A stretch of 64,000 bases of DNA. It comes from Gymnothorax reevesii (taxonomy: Eukaryota; Chordata; Actinopteri; Anguilliformes; Muraenidae). A program made the position numbers and the translations under genes. Shown here one piece after another: positions 46,246-57,900 of the stretch; position 1 is the stretch's first letter; each line of letters starts with the position of its first letter. Location of the stretch: the NCBI GenBank assembly GCA_029721435.1, contig CM056576.1, forward strand, positions 119,215,166-119,279,165. The letters are read 5' to 3'. Under the pieces are notes generated by a model. The model saw only the letters and a list, made by a program, of their open reading frames with translations, did not search any database and had not been told where the DNA came from.

Positions 46246-47830
46246 TACAACACCAATTCAGAAATAGTTAGGATAAACAGTAAATTGTTAATAAAATCAA
46301 AACGCGATGACTTTCAAATCACACCAGCCAGTATTTTATTCACGATTGAACAGAGATAACAGAGCAAATCTTGAAACTGAGAGATATTACAATTTTGTCC
46401 ACAAAATAAGCTCATTTCAAATTTGATAGCTGCTACAGGTCTCAAAAAAAAAAAAAAAACAGGCTACACGGGCCTGTTTACCATGGTGTAGCATCCCCTC
46501 TTCTTTTTAACAAAGAGTGGAGGCGTTTGGGCATTGAGGAGACACATTTCTTGAATTTAGCCATTGGAATTTGATTCCATTCTAGTTTAATACAGGCTTC
46601 CAGCCGCTGGAGAGTTTGGGGTGTCCTTTGACGGACTTTTCGCTTAATTATGCGCCAAATGCTCTCATTTGGTGAAAGATCAGGACTGCAGGCAGGCCAG
46701 TTCAGCACACGGACTCTTCTACTACGAAGCCATGCTGCTGTAATAGCTGCAGTATGTGGTTTTGCATTGTCCTGCTGAAATACACAGGGCCTTCCCTGGA
46801 ATAGATGTCATCTGGAGGGGAGCATATGTTGCTCTAAAACCTTTGTATACCTTTCAGCATTCATGGTGCTTTTTAAAACATGCAAGTGTCCCACACCAAA
46901 TGCACTAATGCATCCCCATACCATCATAGATGCTGGCTTTTGAACTGAACGCTGATGATTAGGAGGGGCGGTCTTTAGAAACAATGCCCATGATTTCCAA
47001 TAAGAATGTCAAATTTGGAGTCCTCTGACCACAGGACACTTTGCTACAGTCCATTTTAAATGAGCCTTGGCCCACAGAACATGGCGGCGCTTCTGGATCA
47101 TGCTCAACAATGGCTTCCTTTTTGCATGATAGAGTTTTAGGTGGCATCTATGGATGGCACGGCGGACTGTGTTTATAGACAGTGGTTTCTTGAAGTATTC
47201 CTAGGCCCATTTAGTAATGTCAATGACAGAATCATGCTGGTGAGTGATGCAGTGGTGTCTGAGGGCTTGAAGATCATGGGCATCCAGTAAAAGTCTTCGG
47301 CCTTGTCCCACAGAGATTTTTCCAGTTTCTCTGAATTGATGATGTTATGCACTGTTGATGACGAGACCTTCGAAGCCTTTACAATTTGACGTTGAGGAAC
47401 ATTGTTTTTAAAGTATTCCACAATCTTTTTACATAAGCCTTCACAGGTTGAAGAGCCTCTTGCCATCTTTACTTCTGAGTGACTCAGCCTCTCTAAAACA
47501 TCCCTTTTATAGCCAATCATGTTGCACACCTGATGCCAGTTAACTTAATTACTTGCTAAATGTTCTTTCAGCTAATTCTCTTACATATTAATTGCTTTTT
47601 TAGCCCTTTTATGCCTGTGTCTCAACTTTTTTGAGACCTGTTGCAGCCAGAAAATTCGAAATAAACTCATAATGCAGATAAAAATGTAAAATGTTTCAGA
47701 TAACATTTCAGATGTTGAAACTATGTTTTATTGTAAATAACATATTGGCTCATGTGCTCTGAAAGTCATTGCATTTTGATTTTATTCACAATTTACACTT
47801 CGTCCCAACTATTTCGGAATTGGGATTGTA
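46246..47830 (-). mobile_element. Tc1/mariner-like transposon, copy 2 (dead, 1.59 kb)
   Basis: Same family and orientation as 7530-9088. TA bounds both ends. The left end reads ACAACACCAATTCAGAAATAG and the reversed right end ACAATCCCAATTCCGAAATAG. The inner direct repeat near 46440 is disrupted by an A run. The two copies differ at many sites, so they are separate old insertions or an old duplication. Confidence 0.85.
46478..47480 (-). pseudogene. Tc1-like transposase relic (copy 2)
   Basis: The N-terminal part, near 47480-47240, reads MARGSSTCEGLCKKIVEYF and continues into a helix-turn-helix region with KASKVSSSTVHNIIN. A C-terminal open frame of 76 codons at 46478-46708 starts MLNWPACSPDLSPNESIW. 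It has the D-x-x-P-N-E block that supplies the last catalytic Glu, and then the C-terminal helices. The middle of the catalytic domain is frameshifted, with a deletion near 46975. The gene is dead, but the C-terminal frame is better preserved than in copy 1. Confidence 0.85.
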
Positions 47831-47992
47831 GAATATATACTGTATGTAATAATTGAGAGATACACATACTGTTTATATAGTGATATATATAGTCTTGTGT
47901 GGCACAAATGTCACAATTTACACTGGAGAGAGATGACACAAATTGTGACACAATGAGAGGTTACCCCAGTTATGACTTTACTGAGAAATAGA

Positions 47993-50900
47993 TTTATTTA
48001 CATCACACAATTAGAAAGACATTGATGGGTTTGAATTCGATACTCCATTCTGTATCTGTGCAGCGATTTGAAGCACCCTTCACTGCAGTATTGTCAGTGC
48101 GGGGAATTTCCGGACTGCTTGGAGCAGGTCGAAGGGCTGTACAGAGAAAAAGATGGGCAGGTACCAGTGCACTACACATTTTTGGATTTGTTTCTTTTCT
48201 CATAGGCTGAAATTCGAAGAAAATTTCAAATTATTTAAAAACAAAAACACCCCCGAACACAGGTCCTGACAACTAGTAGATGAGTTTTTTTCCCCCCCAA
48301 AGGGCCTCACACTGATGTTAACTGATGTTAAAGCTGATAATTTAAATCTTCATACAAAGTAAACTACCTGATTTTGTACCGTCAAGTTCTAAGCGAGAGC
48401 TTCAGCCTTCCTACAGTGTTGAATGTAAGTTAAAGGCTACACTGTTTTTATTGTAAATGTGTATTCATGTTATGCTTACAATTCCTGGCTAGCACATCAA
48501 TGAAGGTTTTTGAAGGTACTTCTTTTTACAAGAAAAGCAGAGCGGGGAAAAAAAAAAGGCTTCAGCACTTTGTGTTATACTGTGAACGAGAGGTTCTTGA
48601 TAAATGTCATTAAATGAATCACAGAGGCTGATACTGAGTTTCAGAGAGAAGCGGCTGAGACAGAGAAACAAGGGCTGGAATTAATCTCCATCTCCTCAAT
48701 CACTATCAGGGCTTGGCAGCGGCTTTTGTCCACCAGGGCTATTTGACGATAGAAAAACCATGGAATGGTTATAAAGACATCTTACAAATCTTATCACGTA
48801 CTCAATATTAATCAACACAAGAGTCCAGATACAAACAAAAGCAAGCGATGATACACGGTTCAATCAAATTTCCATCTCCTCTGCCACCGCTTTCACTGCC
48901 AGTGAAACTGAAATTAACTTTTTTATAGAAGTTGGATTTCAATGGCACCAACTGCATTCATGGTTTTACAGTGTCAGTCCAGGGCCCTTGATTCATATCT
49001 ATTAATTTTCCATTGCAATTAATCCGCTTTAAATCTGTCCACCACCATCAGCAGTTGAGATCAAAATCCTCATCACTCGTGACTTACAGCAGGTGACTCC
49101 AAAGTATTGTATATTTTCATCTGTGTCCCAATCATCTATCACCTCTAATGACAGTCTCCAGCACTGGTCTCCATCATTCTGGTTCGTTCCAACATCCTTT
49201 CATCCATGAAGGCCAACTACAGCATAAGGGCAGGCGTTCAGAGCGAAGAACACAACCTTGATGAAGAAGGATCGGAAGCTTGGTGGAGGATGGAGGGGGT
49301 GTACAAACTTGAAGAAGTCCAAGGTCATGATGTCATTTACATGCGTTTAGAGTGAATAGACATGACAGATCGACAGCAGTATACTGCAGCGATGCGCAGG
49401 TTATAAAACCATCTTTGACATACAGACTGGCATTCGTACATACAAGCAGCCCACCCAAACCCACCCGCCCCAATTTCGTCTGTTCTGAGCACCATGTCTC
49501 TCCATGGTTACAATGAATCACAACCATTTACTTTACATTTCACGCCCCCTGCTGCTGCTCCAACTGCCACCCCCCGCCCCCAAACTTTATCACGTGACGC
49601 CATCCCCACACAAACTGTCACCAATGGTGTCATTCAACCCACCTACACCACACCATTACTCTTTATTTAAAAAAAAAGGAATATTCACATATACTGTGTT
49701 ATTAATAGAGTATCCTTTCTGACTTCAGACTGGCACACAGACACTCCTGGGCAAAAAATAGGCCAAGCCAAACATGGGAAAAAAAGCCCTTAATGGCCTT
49801 AAAAACAAATCACTGGTCAGGAAATTAGTAAGAACCAAAGGCCAATATCTAGCATTTGGTAAAAAATGAGTCAAGTGAATGCGGCACCCTCGGACTACGC
49901 TTAAACCATAAATATATAACATCACTTACAAGGTCTTCTAGCCAGGAATAGCAACTACCGGGCTAATATCTAAATTTACAGAATGCAGAAACTTTGAAAC
50001 TGTTTTTCTCAGAGTTTGTGGGTAGGTAGACTGAGGTTCTCACCCACTCAATTAAACAAATACACTAAGTACCTCAGCATGGGAAAGCAAGCCTTACGCT
50101 TGTGGAAAGCTTTTCAGAGAAAGAAGAGCTGAAAAATAATGACTGATAATACCGCAGTAAAATACCAAATTTCAAGCTTTTCTCCAATACTCTCTGATAC
50201 TCAAAAGCATTACTTGACTTGCTTAACAGTGAACCAGTTTCCAGTTTTTTCCCCTGAACAGTTCACTACAGAAAAAGTTAACAAGCAAATGATAGTGGAG
50301 AAGGTCTCAGGAGTGCATTTGTTTAATCACTGCTCGTTTCTGACCAACGATTTGTTGTTAAGCCCATTATAAGCTTAATATTTTGCCAGCTTTGTAGTTC
50401 TGAGAAGCTGAGATGCTGTGTTACAGTTATATCACAAAAATGTCAACAGCAATGTCGGCTCTAAAGCAATATTCTCCATGGAAATAAACAAAGAGGCTTT
50501 TACAAAATTCATTTCATAAAAAGTGGATATATAGTGCAGGAACGGCTAATCTGGGGCCCAAAGACAGAAAAGATACGAATACATCCGCGGTTCACATCCA
50601 AGTCGTTCATTTACGTCCATCGCTTTCTCAGAGCCTAAACACTTATTATTTTCTGTGTCTCTATGACAGAGTGATAGAAAAAAAATCGAGAAAAAAAACT
50701 GCCTGAGTGCTGCAGTGACACTCATATCCCACCCAGTTTCGCAACCACTGCTACAGGAATGGAATGTGTAGATTTGTCCATTTCTAATGGGAAGTGTTGA
50801 GCAAAGATTTAGCTTTTAAAGCACTTCCTATTGTTATTGGTATATATTTGACAGCTTTTAAAGAGAAAGTTTGTGTGTGTGTGTGTCTGTGTGTGTGTGC

Positions 50901-51721
50901 ATTTGTGTGAGAGACAATGACATTGTAAGAGAAAGAGAGAGAATGAGTGCAAAAGAGAGAGGGAGTGTGAGAAAGATACAGTAAGGGAAAGAGGCCATTA
51001 GACATGCAACGCTGCCTCGACCACAGTTAAGTATCCACGTAGAGTTCACTGCGTCCAGCTCTTACTCAGTGGCTACTGATCTATAAAAGTGCAGTCTCAT
51101 CTTTATATCTCATTTTTTCTTAATGCGGTTTTTTGCGCTAATGTAGTTTTTATGGGTTTCGTTGCAGCCAAGAGGGTCATTATAATCTTCCTCAAAATCC
51201 ATCAACCGCCATTTGTTCCAACAGCAAGGATGTGCACATTTAACACGACAAAAATATATTAGTCGATAATTTGCACAGCCTTCCTAAAACTCCTAATTTA
51301 TTCAATTTTATTTTAATAAATAAACACTGAATTTAATAGCACAGGAAAAACTTGAGTTTGTCACAGCACTATCGCAAAACCAGTCCCCTCTGTGCAGACA
51401 CTCTTATATATACTTCTATCAGTAGATTTTCTTTTGACATTTCTTAGGTACAGATTTTCCAGAGAACCCAAACACCAGAAACAAGAAAATGCACAAAACC
51501 AGCTCAAATCGTGCCATATATGAAAAATAATATCAAACAAACAGAAGAAAAGGAGTAATTGTTATTCACGTTCTTCTTCTCCATGATGAAAGGCAGTCCA
51601 CTCCAGTAATAATGATTTCTTTTTTCTTGTTTTGGCAAAGTTACTAGCCTAACCCTTTTCTCCCATCTTCCCCAGCTGAAGCCCCAGTCCTTAAGTCCCC
51701 ATTGGGTCTGGCGCCTGTCCA
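47993..51721 (-). other. Possible gpc2 3' untranslated region
   Basis: The 3.7 kb downstream of the gpc2 stop contain no recognised transposon, unlike most of the window. Minus-strand AATAAA signals occur at 51302-51297 (about 420 bases after the stop) and at 47998-47993, the latter followed by TTGTGTCACAATTTGTGTC-like GT-rich sequence. Either could end the transcript. A GT microsatellite lies at 50871-50900. The extent is inferred. Confidence 0.3.
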
Positions 51722-51924
51722 TTACCGCCTTAAGAGCAGCATGGCCAATGACAGCAGGAGAAGGGTGCTGCAGGGGTGGAGTTGGCTGCCCGTGGCTTTC
51801 ACCTTGTCTTCGGAGGGGAAGGCGTAAAGTTTGGGCCCGTCTGTGTTGGGGATGATGATGCGAGGCCCCCGGGGACACAATTCATCGGCGCACATCCCAC
51901 TTCCTGACCCACTGACATCATCAC
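51722..51924 (-). CDS. gpc2: gpc2 last coding exon: GAG attachment and GPI signal
   Basis: 203 bases ending in TAA. Starts [16 protein letters not shown]: the Ser-Gly repeats next to acidic residues are the heparan sulfate attachment region, with the usual two Cys after it. It ends in a hydrophobic [14 protein letters not shown] followed by RR, as in a GPI-anchor signal that is replaced by the lipid anchor. The middle (residues ~20-50 of the exon) is unlike mammals, as expected for this fast-evolving stretch. Confidence 0.92.
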
Positions 51925-54900
51925 CTGCAAGATAAAATGGCCACTGATGACTCATAAATCTTGGAGGAAAGAGTGACTGCCCTTTATCAAGAAGGTTGCA
52001 AGATTAACCAAATTATTTCTTTTCCTTTAGATAAAAAAAATAACCATTGACAAACATCAATCCCAGATGGATTTCATCTATACCCAACCATCAAACTGAA
52101 GACCTCTCCAGAAAAGACACTGTCACATTTGGCAGTTAAATTACAATTTAAATCAACTGTAATCCTGTAATTGCAATGGAGGATGGGCTCCCCCACAATA
52201 GCTGGAATCTCTCCGGCATTTATCTGCATTAGGGAAGTTTTTCACCATTATTTGTATATTCTTCTCTCATCTTCAAGTTTTTTTTCCCTACACGAGCCAT
52301 TCTGGGGACTTAGGTAAGGTATCTGCCATTATGTTAATCTGTACAGCCTGCACACAGTAAAAGGCGGAATACAAATAAAACAGAATTGAATTGAACTATT
52401 TACACATTCTGTTACTAGGGATATTATAGATGGGAAAAGATGCTAACTAATAGTTAAGGCACATCGCTAATTGGCGGTGCTAAAAAAAATAAAAGGGAAC
52501 GCTAGCACTTCCAAATGACAGATAAAACTCCATCACAGCAGCGAACGTAAATATGCAATTTTAATCATGGCTCGAATAATAAGGGTACCCTGCCCTCCAG
52601 AGACAATAGGCTAGCTTTCAGAGATAAGACTAAGATGAAAAGGATTTCACAGAGACTAAGAAACAGAAACAGAGAAAGAGCTCTTTGTTCCCTTTCTGCA
52701 ATTTATTATTAAACTGATATTATTATTCAGGAAAAACTGCATATCCCTTCAGCTCACATCAACGTCAAGTCTAGTTATTTTAAAACCATGCTTTTTAAGT
52801 TCTGTATAAATGCCAGTTATCTTTCACTGAGACTGCTGAAATCCATCTAATGTTTCTTCACTGCTTTTAACTGTGGTTTTAACTGAACAATGCATACATT
52901 AAAAAGTAAGCAGATATTTTCTGAAAATCATTCCAGCGCGTGCTCTTAAATATAACTCTGGTCTGGCTTCTGTGCAGAACGTTTTTCAAAACCACAGCAA
53001 AGGGACCAGTCAAGTGCAACAAATCTATGTCTCTGCAGCGCAGAAGTTAGCCACCCACCCATTATCCAACTTGCTTATTCCCAGTCAGGAACTGGAGCCT
53101 ATCCCAGCATGCTTTGCAATGGGCAAGAGGCAGGAAGCCGCCCTGGATTGCTTGTCAGTCCATCACAGGGCTAACACACCATTCACTCACACACTCATAC
53201 TTATGAGCGATTCGCACTAAAGAGTCAAAGGATTATGACCAATATGCCTAATATGCTGTTGGTTTGCTCGTCGTCAAAACAGATCTAATGCATTAAAGCA
53301 CAGACTTGAAACCCTTGTTTCCACCATGCAGTCTGGTTCAATTCAGTTTGTTACTCATTGGAACAGTAATTGTAGCGTTTCCATTGTCAAACGTTGTGGA
53401 TGGTACCAAAAGAGCCTTTCTAATCCATCTTGTTTTTTTCTTCACCCTGATCCGATACTAAAAGATGGAGCTAGAAACACCGAATTCCTTTGATTTTTCA
53501 AGAGAAAATTGAGAACTGGATGGACTGATGAGAAATTAAAGTGTTCCAGCTTGGGTCCGAGAGCATGGCTGACAACAGCTTCAATCGAACATCCGCGGAC
53601 CAAATGCATAAAGCAGCAAAATGATAACAGGAGGATCGATGATCACAACAGCTGGAGTGGCCCGAATAGAAAAAGCTGGTGAAAGCTCCTCTACATTTGT
53701 ACTTTAATCCAAGGCAATTTACCATTACTGTTCAAATCCGTTCATGATCTTTTCTTTTAACGCCACCTCCATTTAAAAGTTATATCTGCGGTAGAAATGC
53801 AAATGGTTTAGGTCCCCTTCTGTACAGGCTACAGACTGGCTCAAAGGTTACTACACTAAAAATGCTTGAAGAAAATGCAGGTTTTAAGACATTAGACGGT
53901 GCTCAGTGCTATCTGGCACCGAAACATTAGCAGCAGATCATTTAAGTCCTGTAGGCTGCGAGGTGTAGCTACACTGGATCAAGCTTGTTCCCTCAATCAG
54001 GTTGAGATCTGCGGAATTTAGCGGCCAAGGCAACACCCTGTCATGCTCCTCATACCGTTCCCGAACAATCTGTATAGAGAAGCGAGCCACATTGTCCTGC
54101 TGTTCGAGGCCACTGCTATCCGGGAATACCACAATCAAGAACAGGTTTACCTGCTGTGTATTGATATTAAGATAGGAGGCATCTGTCAAATTGACATCCA
54201 CATGCATATCTGAACCCATAGTTTCCCAGCAGAACATCATCATCAACAGGATCGAAATTCCTCCACCAACTTGATTTCTTCCTGAAATGCATTCTGCTGC
54301 CATCTCTTCACCAGGCAAATGAGGTACACATACCCGGCCAGTGGAGATGATGTAAAATAAAATAAAACTTGTCAGACCTTTTTGCATTGGTCCAAGGTCC
54401 AGGTCCAATGCTCACATGCCCAATATAGGCAGTTCATTGGCAGACAGTGGGCAGGAGTTAGAATGGGCAATCTATCAAGTCAGCAGCTAGAAAGCCCCAT
54501 ACGCAGAAGGGAACAAGGCACTGTGTTTTTATTCTTTCCTCCCATAACTATCATTAATATTTTCTCAGTCTTGTGCCACAGTGGCGCTTCTGCCAGTTTG
54601 AATAGAACAGCACAACCTTTGTTGCCCTTGTGCATCGATGAACCTTGGTCCCTTCCCAAACCGCTGTTGACAGGTAGTCCTGATTGCTGACTGGGAGCAC
54701 CCCGCAAACCTTGACGTTTCAGTGATTTACTCACTGTGTATCCAGTGCAGTAGTCATGTAGCACAACAATTTCATGTCTTAACGCCTGCATCCAATGTGT
54801 TGACCACGAGAACCGTCTAATATATCCCAGACCTTAATATGTACTGTTATTACACAGATAACATCCATTATTCACTTTCCATTTGAGTAGTTATAATGTT

Positions 54901-57900
54901 TAGGCTCATCAGTGTATAGTCTCAGATTAGTTTAACATGACATGTTTGGACTGCGGGGAGAAAACCAGAGAACTGGAAAGAAACCCATGCAAACGTGGAA
55001 AGAACTTGCAAACACACTACCGTTTTGCTGTGAAGCAAATGTGCTACCCACTACACTGTCACCAGCTTGTTGTATAAGAGCAGTTATGCAATCTCCAATT
55101 AGTGGCCAGTAAGCCACTGGAAGTAATCTTCCTGGCCACTTGGGGGGCTGTGTCACTCACTTGTGTCCTGGAAGTCAACATCATTGCCAATGAGGGCATT
55201 CTTTAGGCGATTGGTCATGATCTTGAGCTGCATGATTTGCTGACGGATGGTCATGTCTGGCTTGGTGATGTCAATCTCCACCTCGGGGTTGTTGATCTGA
55301 CTGGCCAGGCCGTCCCCCATGACCTCAGGAAGATAACTGGAAGAGGACAGAGAACTAGGCCTGAGCTTCCTGTTCAACTACATGCATACAAGCAACTATG
55401 AAGCTAACACTCCCTTGGTGGGAAAACTGCATATATTACATTCATACATGCATACATCATATTCATGTGTTGGTGTTTTTATGGAAACGTGTAGGTGCCA
55501 AGTTTTTCATCCAGTGTTTTCCACACATATATCTGAATTTCTCTCCTTCTATGATTCCAGGTATTACATCACATTATGTTCTACCTGCCAACCAATAACA
55601 TTCCCAATTACAAAACATTGTCCAGAATAACCTACTTAACACATATAAATCCATTCTCTGGCCCGTTTATTCTCAGTCAGGGGCTGAAATCTATCCCACA
55701 ATCACAGTAAAGGTCAATATGTAGGAATACACAATGGAAAATTCACCAGTCCATCAAAGGGTGCACATCACTCACTTGTACTCTCTGACCTGTGAGTAAT
55801 TGGCTCTGATTGGCTTAACAGAAACAAAATTAAGGTTTTAGACAAAGTCCTGACTTGAATCCACTTGAAATGCCCTGGCATTAAATTGAACAGGCAGTTC
55901 ATGCTCGGCAACCATCCAATGTGACTGAATTAAAACAATTCTGCAAAGATCAGAGCAACAAAATCCCTTCACCCAAAATAAACTCAGATAGTGAGGTGCA
56001 CTCATTAGTTCTGTGGAAACTGATCCTCTCAAAAAAAAAAAAAAGTGAAAGTCAGCTTAATGATCCTATGTTCAAAGCACTTAAAAACATGGTAAAAAAT
56101 AACTTTGCAAAATGCTTACCTTATTTTTTTTCAGTACCACCTACACAATGCAATTAAGTTGGCGTACATATTTTTTTTTTAGTTAATAGGTTTCTTCAAA
56201 ACATTTTAGTCTACCACAATATCTGGGTTTACACCGCAGTGATGCTAATTTCCAGTCCAATAATTTGATGTCGAACCATTAAAAACGTAATATTTTCCAA
56301 ACCTGAGCATGGTCCATTTTTTACCTATGAGTGTAACTCTACTATATTATTAGTACTACAACAACAATTCTTTGATACTTCGACTTATGAATTGAATTGC
56401 TCACTGAAAATATATGTTCATTTAAAATCTGATGACTTCAACACACTCCAAAAAGTTAGTGAAGGGGAGTTTTTTTTTTTTGCAAATAATGATGTGACAA
56501 GTTGCAAAAAAAAGATGATATGAAACAGGTGATATTAAACAGATGAGCTAATCATATTTCAGCATATAACGAGCCTCCATAAAAGGCCTGGTCCTTCAAG
56601 ATCAAAGGTTGGTTGAGGCTTATCAATTTGCAAACTGATGCGTAATCTTATAATCCATCACTCTGAGAATGACGTTTGTTCCCCATATAAAACGCAGTGA
56701 GATTTTGGGCATTTCACCCTTGACAGTGCGCAATATAATTCAAAGATGTCCATTTTGATTTCATTTGCATTTTCAGAATTAGGATTATGTGTACGATGAA
56801 TTACATGCTCATATTGTCAATGACTTGCCGCAGACATTTGAACTTTGTGCCTCACATGAGGAAACAGCAGAGGAACAAACCCATGATGGAATCAGACCCA
56901 AAGAGCACTGTAGAGCCGGATGTATTACAAAGAATAAAAGACTGAGTTCAGGTAGAATCCAAATAAATGCACAAGAGTGAAGGCAAATTGCAGTGGAAAA
57001 CAGTCAATTACAGTAAGCGAGTGAAAGCAAAATTCCTGAAAGGCAGATAATGTATTTTAACATGAAAATCGAACAGAATCAAATTCCCAAATCCCTAATC
57101 CAATTTGTACATACCACAGTCTGAGAGGTAGGATGCTAAATTAACTATATACAATAACTGCAGTGAGAGAAACCTGGAACTTTTCTGGAACATGGACTGA
57201 AGTAAGAAGGGCGGTGATCAGTTGCACAGCTGACCCAGTAATCCTGCTTTGCGAAATACTCGGACTCACCTGGCTCTAGTCAAGCCGTTCCAGCATTTGT
57301 CATCATTGGCTGGCCCGGCCACCACTTTGTCACTGCAGAGGGTACCAGGAAGCATGATCCAGTACTGCTGCACAACCCTCAGCTTCGCAGTCACATCAGA
57401 GACCTGCAGAAAATGCAAGCTTGCACTGTTATATCAAAGCAGGGTGGCAAAGAACATCTGCTCCAAGGCCCACATATCCTCCATTTCCTTCAGGGAAAAC
57501 GATAGTGGTACCAGTGGTACACATATTCAAGCGAACCAAATCTATGCGCTCCTCTAATTGTTATTCCATTTCCCAGCATATTTATCTTTCTTGACAGTGC
57601 CAGAAAATATATTTTTGTGTTCATTTTATCACAGCTATATCCAATTTCAGTGTTGAAGTATCAACATGTTGGCTTTAGTCTGTTTTTGCACTAAATTGTT
57701 TAATTTAAATCATTGATTGGATGAAAAATCCACCCGATTTGTTTCCAAGGCCTATATTGACTGCCAATGAAACTAAAATTGCAAACAAATTCTTCTCTAA
57801 AAATAGACTTTCGCAATCTTTTTCTGCAAGATGAACTGAAAAAAGATTTTTTCCAATCTGATACAAGTGTCACTGTAGCGTATTTCCATAGGCGGCCTTA

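Noticed and set aside
56789..56980. Possible exon between an AATTAG acceptor-like and GTAGAA donor-like site
   Set aside because: Acidic open frame but no recognised family; it lies in a gpc2 intron on the opposite strand amid decayed repeat sequence.
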